This document shows positions 4,980 through 5,360 of a DNA stretch of 5,360 nt, piece by piece; the stretch's first letter is position 1; each line of letters begins with the position of its first letter. The notes below the pieces were generated by a model. It was not told the DNA's origin, ran no database searches, and saw only the letters and a program-made list of their open reading frames with translations. The DNA is from Candidatus Altimarinota bacterium (GTDB lineage Bacteria; Patescibacteria; JAEDAM01; BD1-5; UBA2023). A program made the translations under genes and the position numbers. The DNA lies in the NCBI GenBank assembly GCA_018457335.1, contig JAGYHI010000052.1, positions 1 through 5,360 of the forward strand, in the 5' to 3' direction.

Positions 4980-5360
4980 TCGGAAAATCTTTGCGATTTT
5001 CAAAACAAAAGGAAAGATGAGATTTGTGATTTTTTTACTCACACCCAAAAGCAAAATCCCTCAAAGAATACCAATCAAAAATCCAAAAATCGTATCTCCT
5101 GGGTAATGTATCGCTCCAAATACACGCGCGAGATTTGAGAGAAGCCCGATAAGAATCGAAACAAAGATCACAGTCGGTCGTCGCCAAAAAGCAAAAATCC
5201 CCACGAGTCCTGCTCCAAAAAAGAGTGCATGCCCAGACGGAAAAGAATTATCAAGCGGATGTGGAATAAGCGCTTTCACAGCTCAGATGACCTCCTGAGG
5301 ACTCTCCCGCCACTGTGGTACCCCAAAGTTTAAAAGACTATAAATCCCAAACACCAGACA
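4974..5360 (-). CDS. PAP2-family membrane phosphatase (undecaprenyl-diphosphatase-like), N-terminus cut by the window, two in-frame TGA
   Basis: This is the C-terminal 128 residues of a type 2 phosphatidic-acid phosphatase, a multi-pass membrane enzyme. The closest-looking members dephosphorylate undecaprenyl diphosphate to recycle the cell-wall lipid carrier, but the substrate cannot be settled from sequence. Counting from the edge, motif C2 is NSFPSGHA (38-45, catalytic His44) and motif C3 is ARVFGAIHYPGD (78-89, with Arg79, nucleophile His85 and Asp89). Motif C1 (KxxxxxxRP) is not intact; WRESP at 17-21 may be a changed version or the true one may lie outside the window. Hydrophobic helices cover about 45-59, 63-77 and 90-107. 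TGA occurs at 5283-5285 (residue 26) and 5061-5063 (residue 100, in a Gly-rich helix next to GILLLG). The frame runs open to the edge and stops at TAA (4974-4976), overlapping the 3' end of sufU. Confidence 0.85.
4983..5001. repeat. Hairpin at the convergent sufU/PAP2 junction
   Basis: GAAAATC (4983-4989) and GATTTTC (4995-5001) form a 7-bp stem around a five-base loop. It lies four bases beyond the sufU stop and inside the last codons of the PAP2 gene. There is no T run after it on either strand, so it is a weak terminator at best. With convergent genes overlapping by 6 bases, no other candidate terminator for sufSU is visible. Confidence 0.25.

Noticed and set aside
705..5285. UGA read as tryptophan (mycoplasma-type code 4)
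   Set aside because: The QueA position before AVGTT is a glycine column, one PAP2 TGA lies in a Gly-rich helix, and tryptophan in these genes is amply encoded by TGG. The queuosine and SufU context does not suggest mycoplasmas either.

Overview
The window looks like genomic DNA from a Patescibacteria (CPR) bacterium of the Gracilibacteria (BD1-5/GN02) or Absconditabacteria (SR1) type. The main evidence is that UGA is read as a sense codon. The queA gene, a TPR lipoprotein gene and a PAP2 phosphatase gene are interrupted by four in-frame TGA codons in total (705-707, 2931-2933, 5061-5063, 5283-5285). Family homology continues in the same frame across them, and all five genes end in TAA or TAG. 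In queA the TGA falls where the family normally has glycine, which fits genetic code 25 (UGA = Gly) and not the mycoplasma code (UGA = Trp). The placement is inferred from the code and AT-rich composition; no marker gene is present.

Layout. Bases 1-311 hold no protein gene. They contain a compact unit that reads as a small RNA gene on the + strand (extended -10 promoter, three hairpins, strong intrinsic terminator). A diverged second copy of its core lies further right, and its reverse strand forms the queA terminator. Bases 312-1454 (-) are queA, for queuosine modification of tRNA. A roughly 90-base divergent intergenic region carries a promoter that probably gives a leaderless mRNA for the next gene, a TPR lipoprotein (1545-3053, +). 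Bases 3054-3345 are a repeat-filled gap: three palindromic elements of the dispersed repeat type found in many bacterial genomes, behind a strong Shine-Dalgarno sequence that leads into no credible gene. Next is a sufS-sufU pair (3346-4979, +) for sulfur mobilisation in Fe-S cluster assembly. Last is the C-terminal part of a PAP2 membrane phosphatase (4974-5360, -), converging on sufU with a 6-base overlap and running off the right edge.

Functionally, SufS (cysteine desulfurase) and the SufU-like protein should act together. However, the SufU-like protein keeps only one of the three family cysteines, so it probably relays sulfur in the manner of SufE and does not bind zinc or scaffold a cluster. 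The other genes are unrelated housekeeping or envelope functions. No CRISPR array, transposase, tRNA or rRNA was seen.
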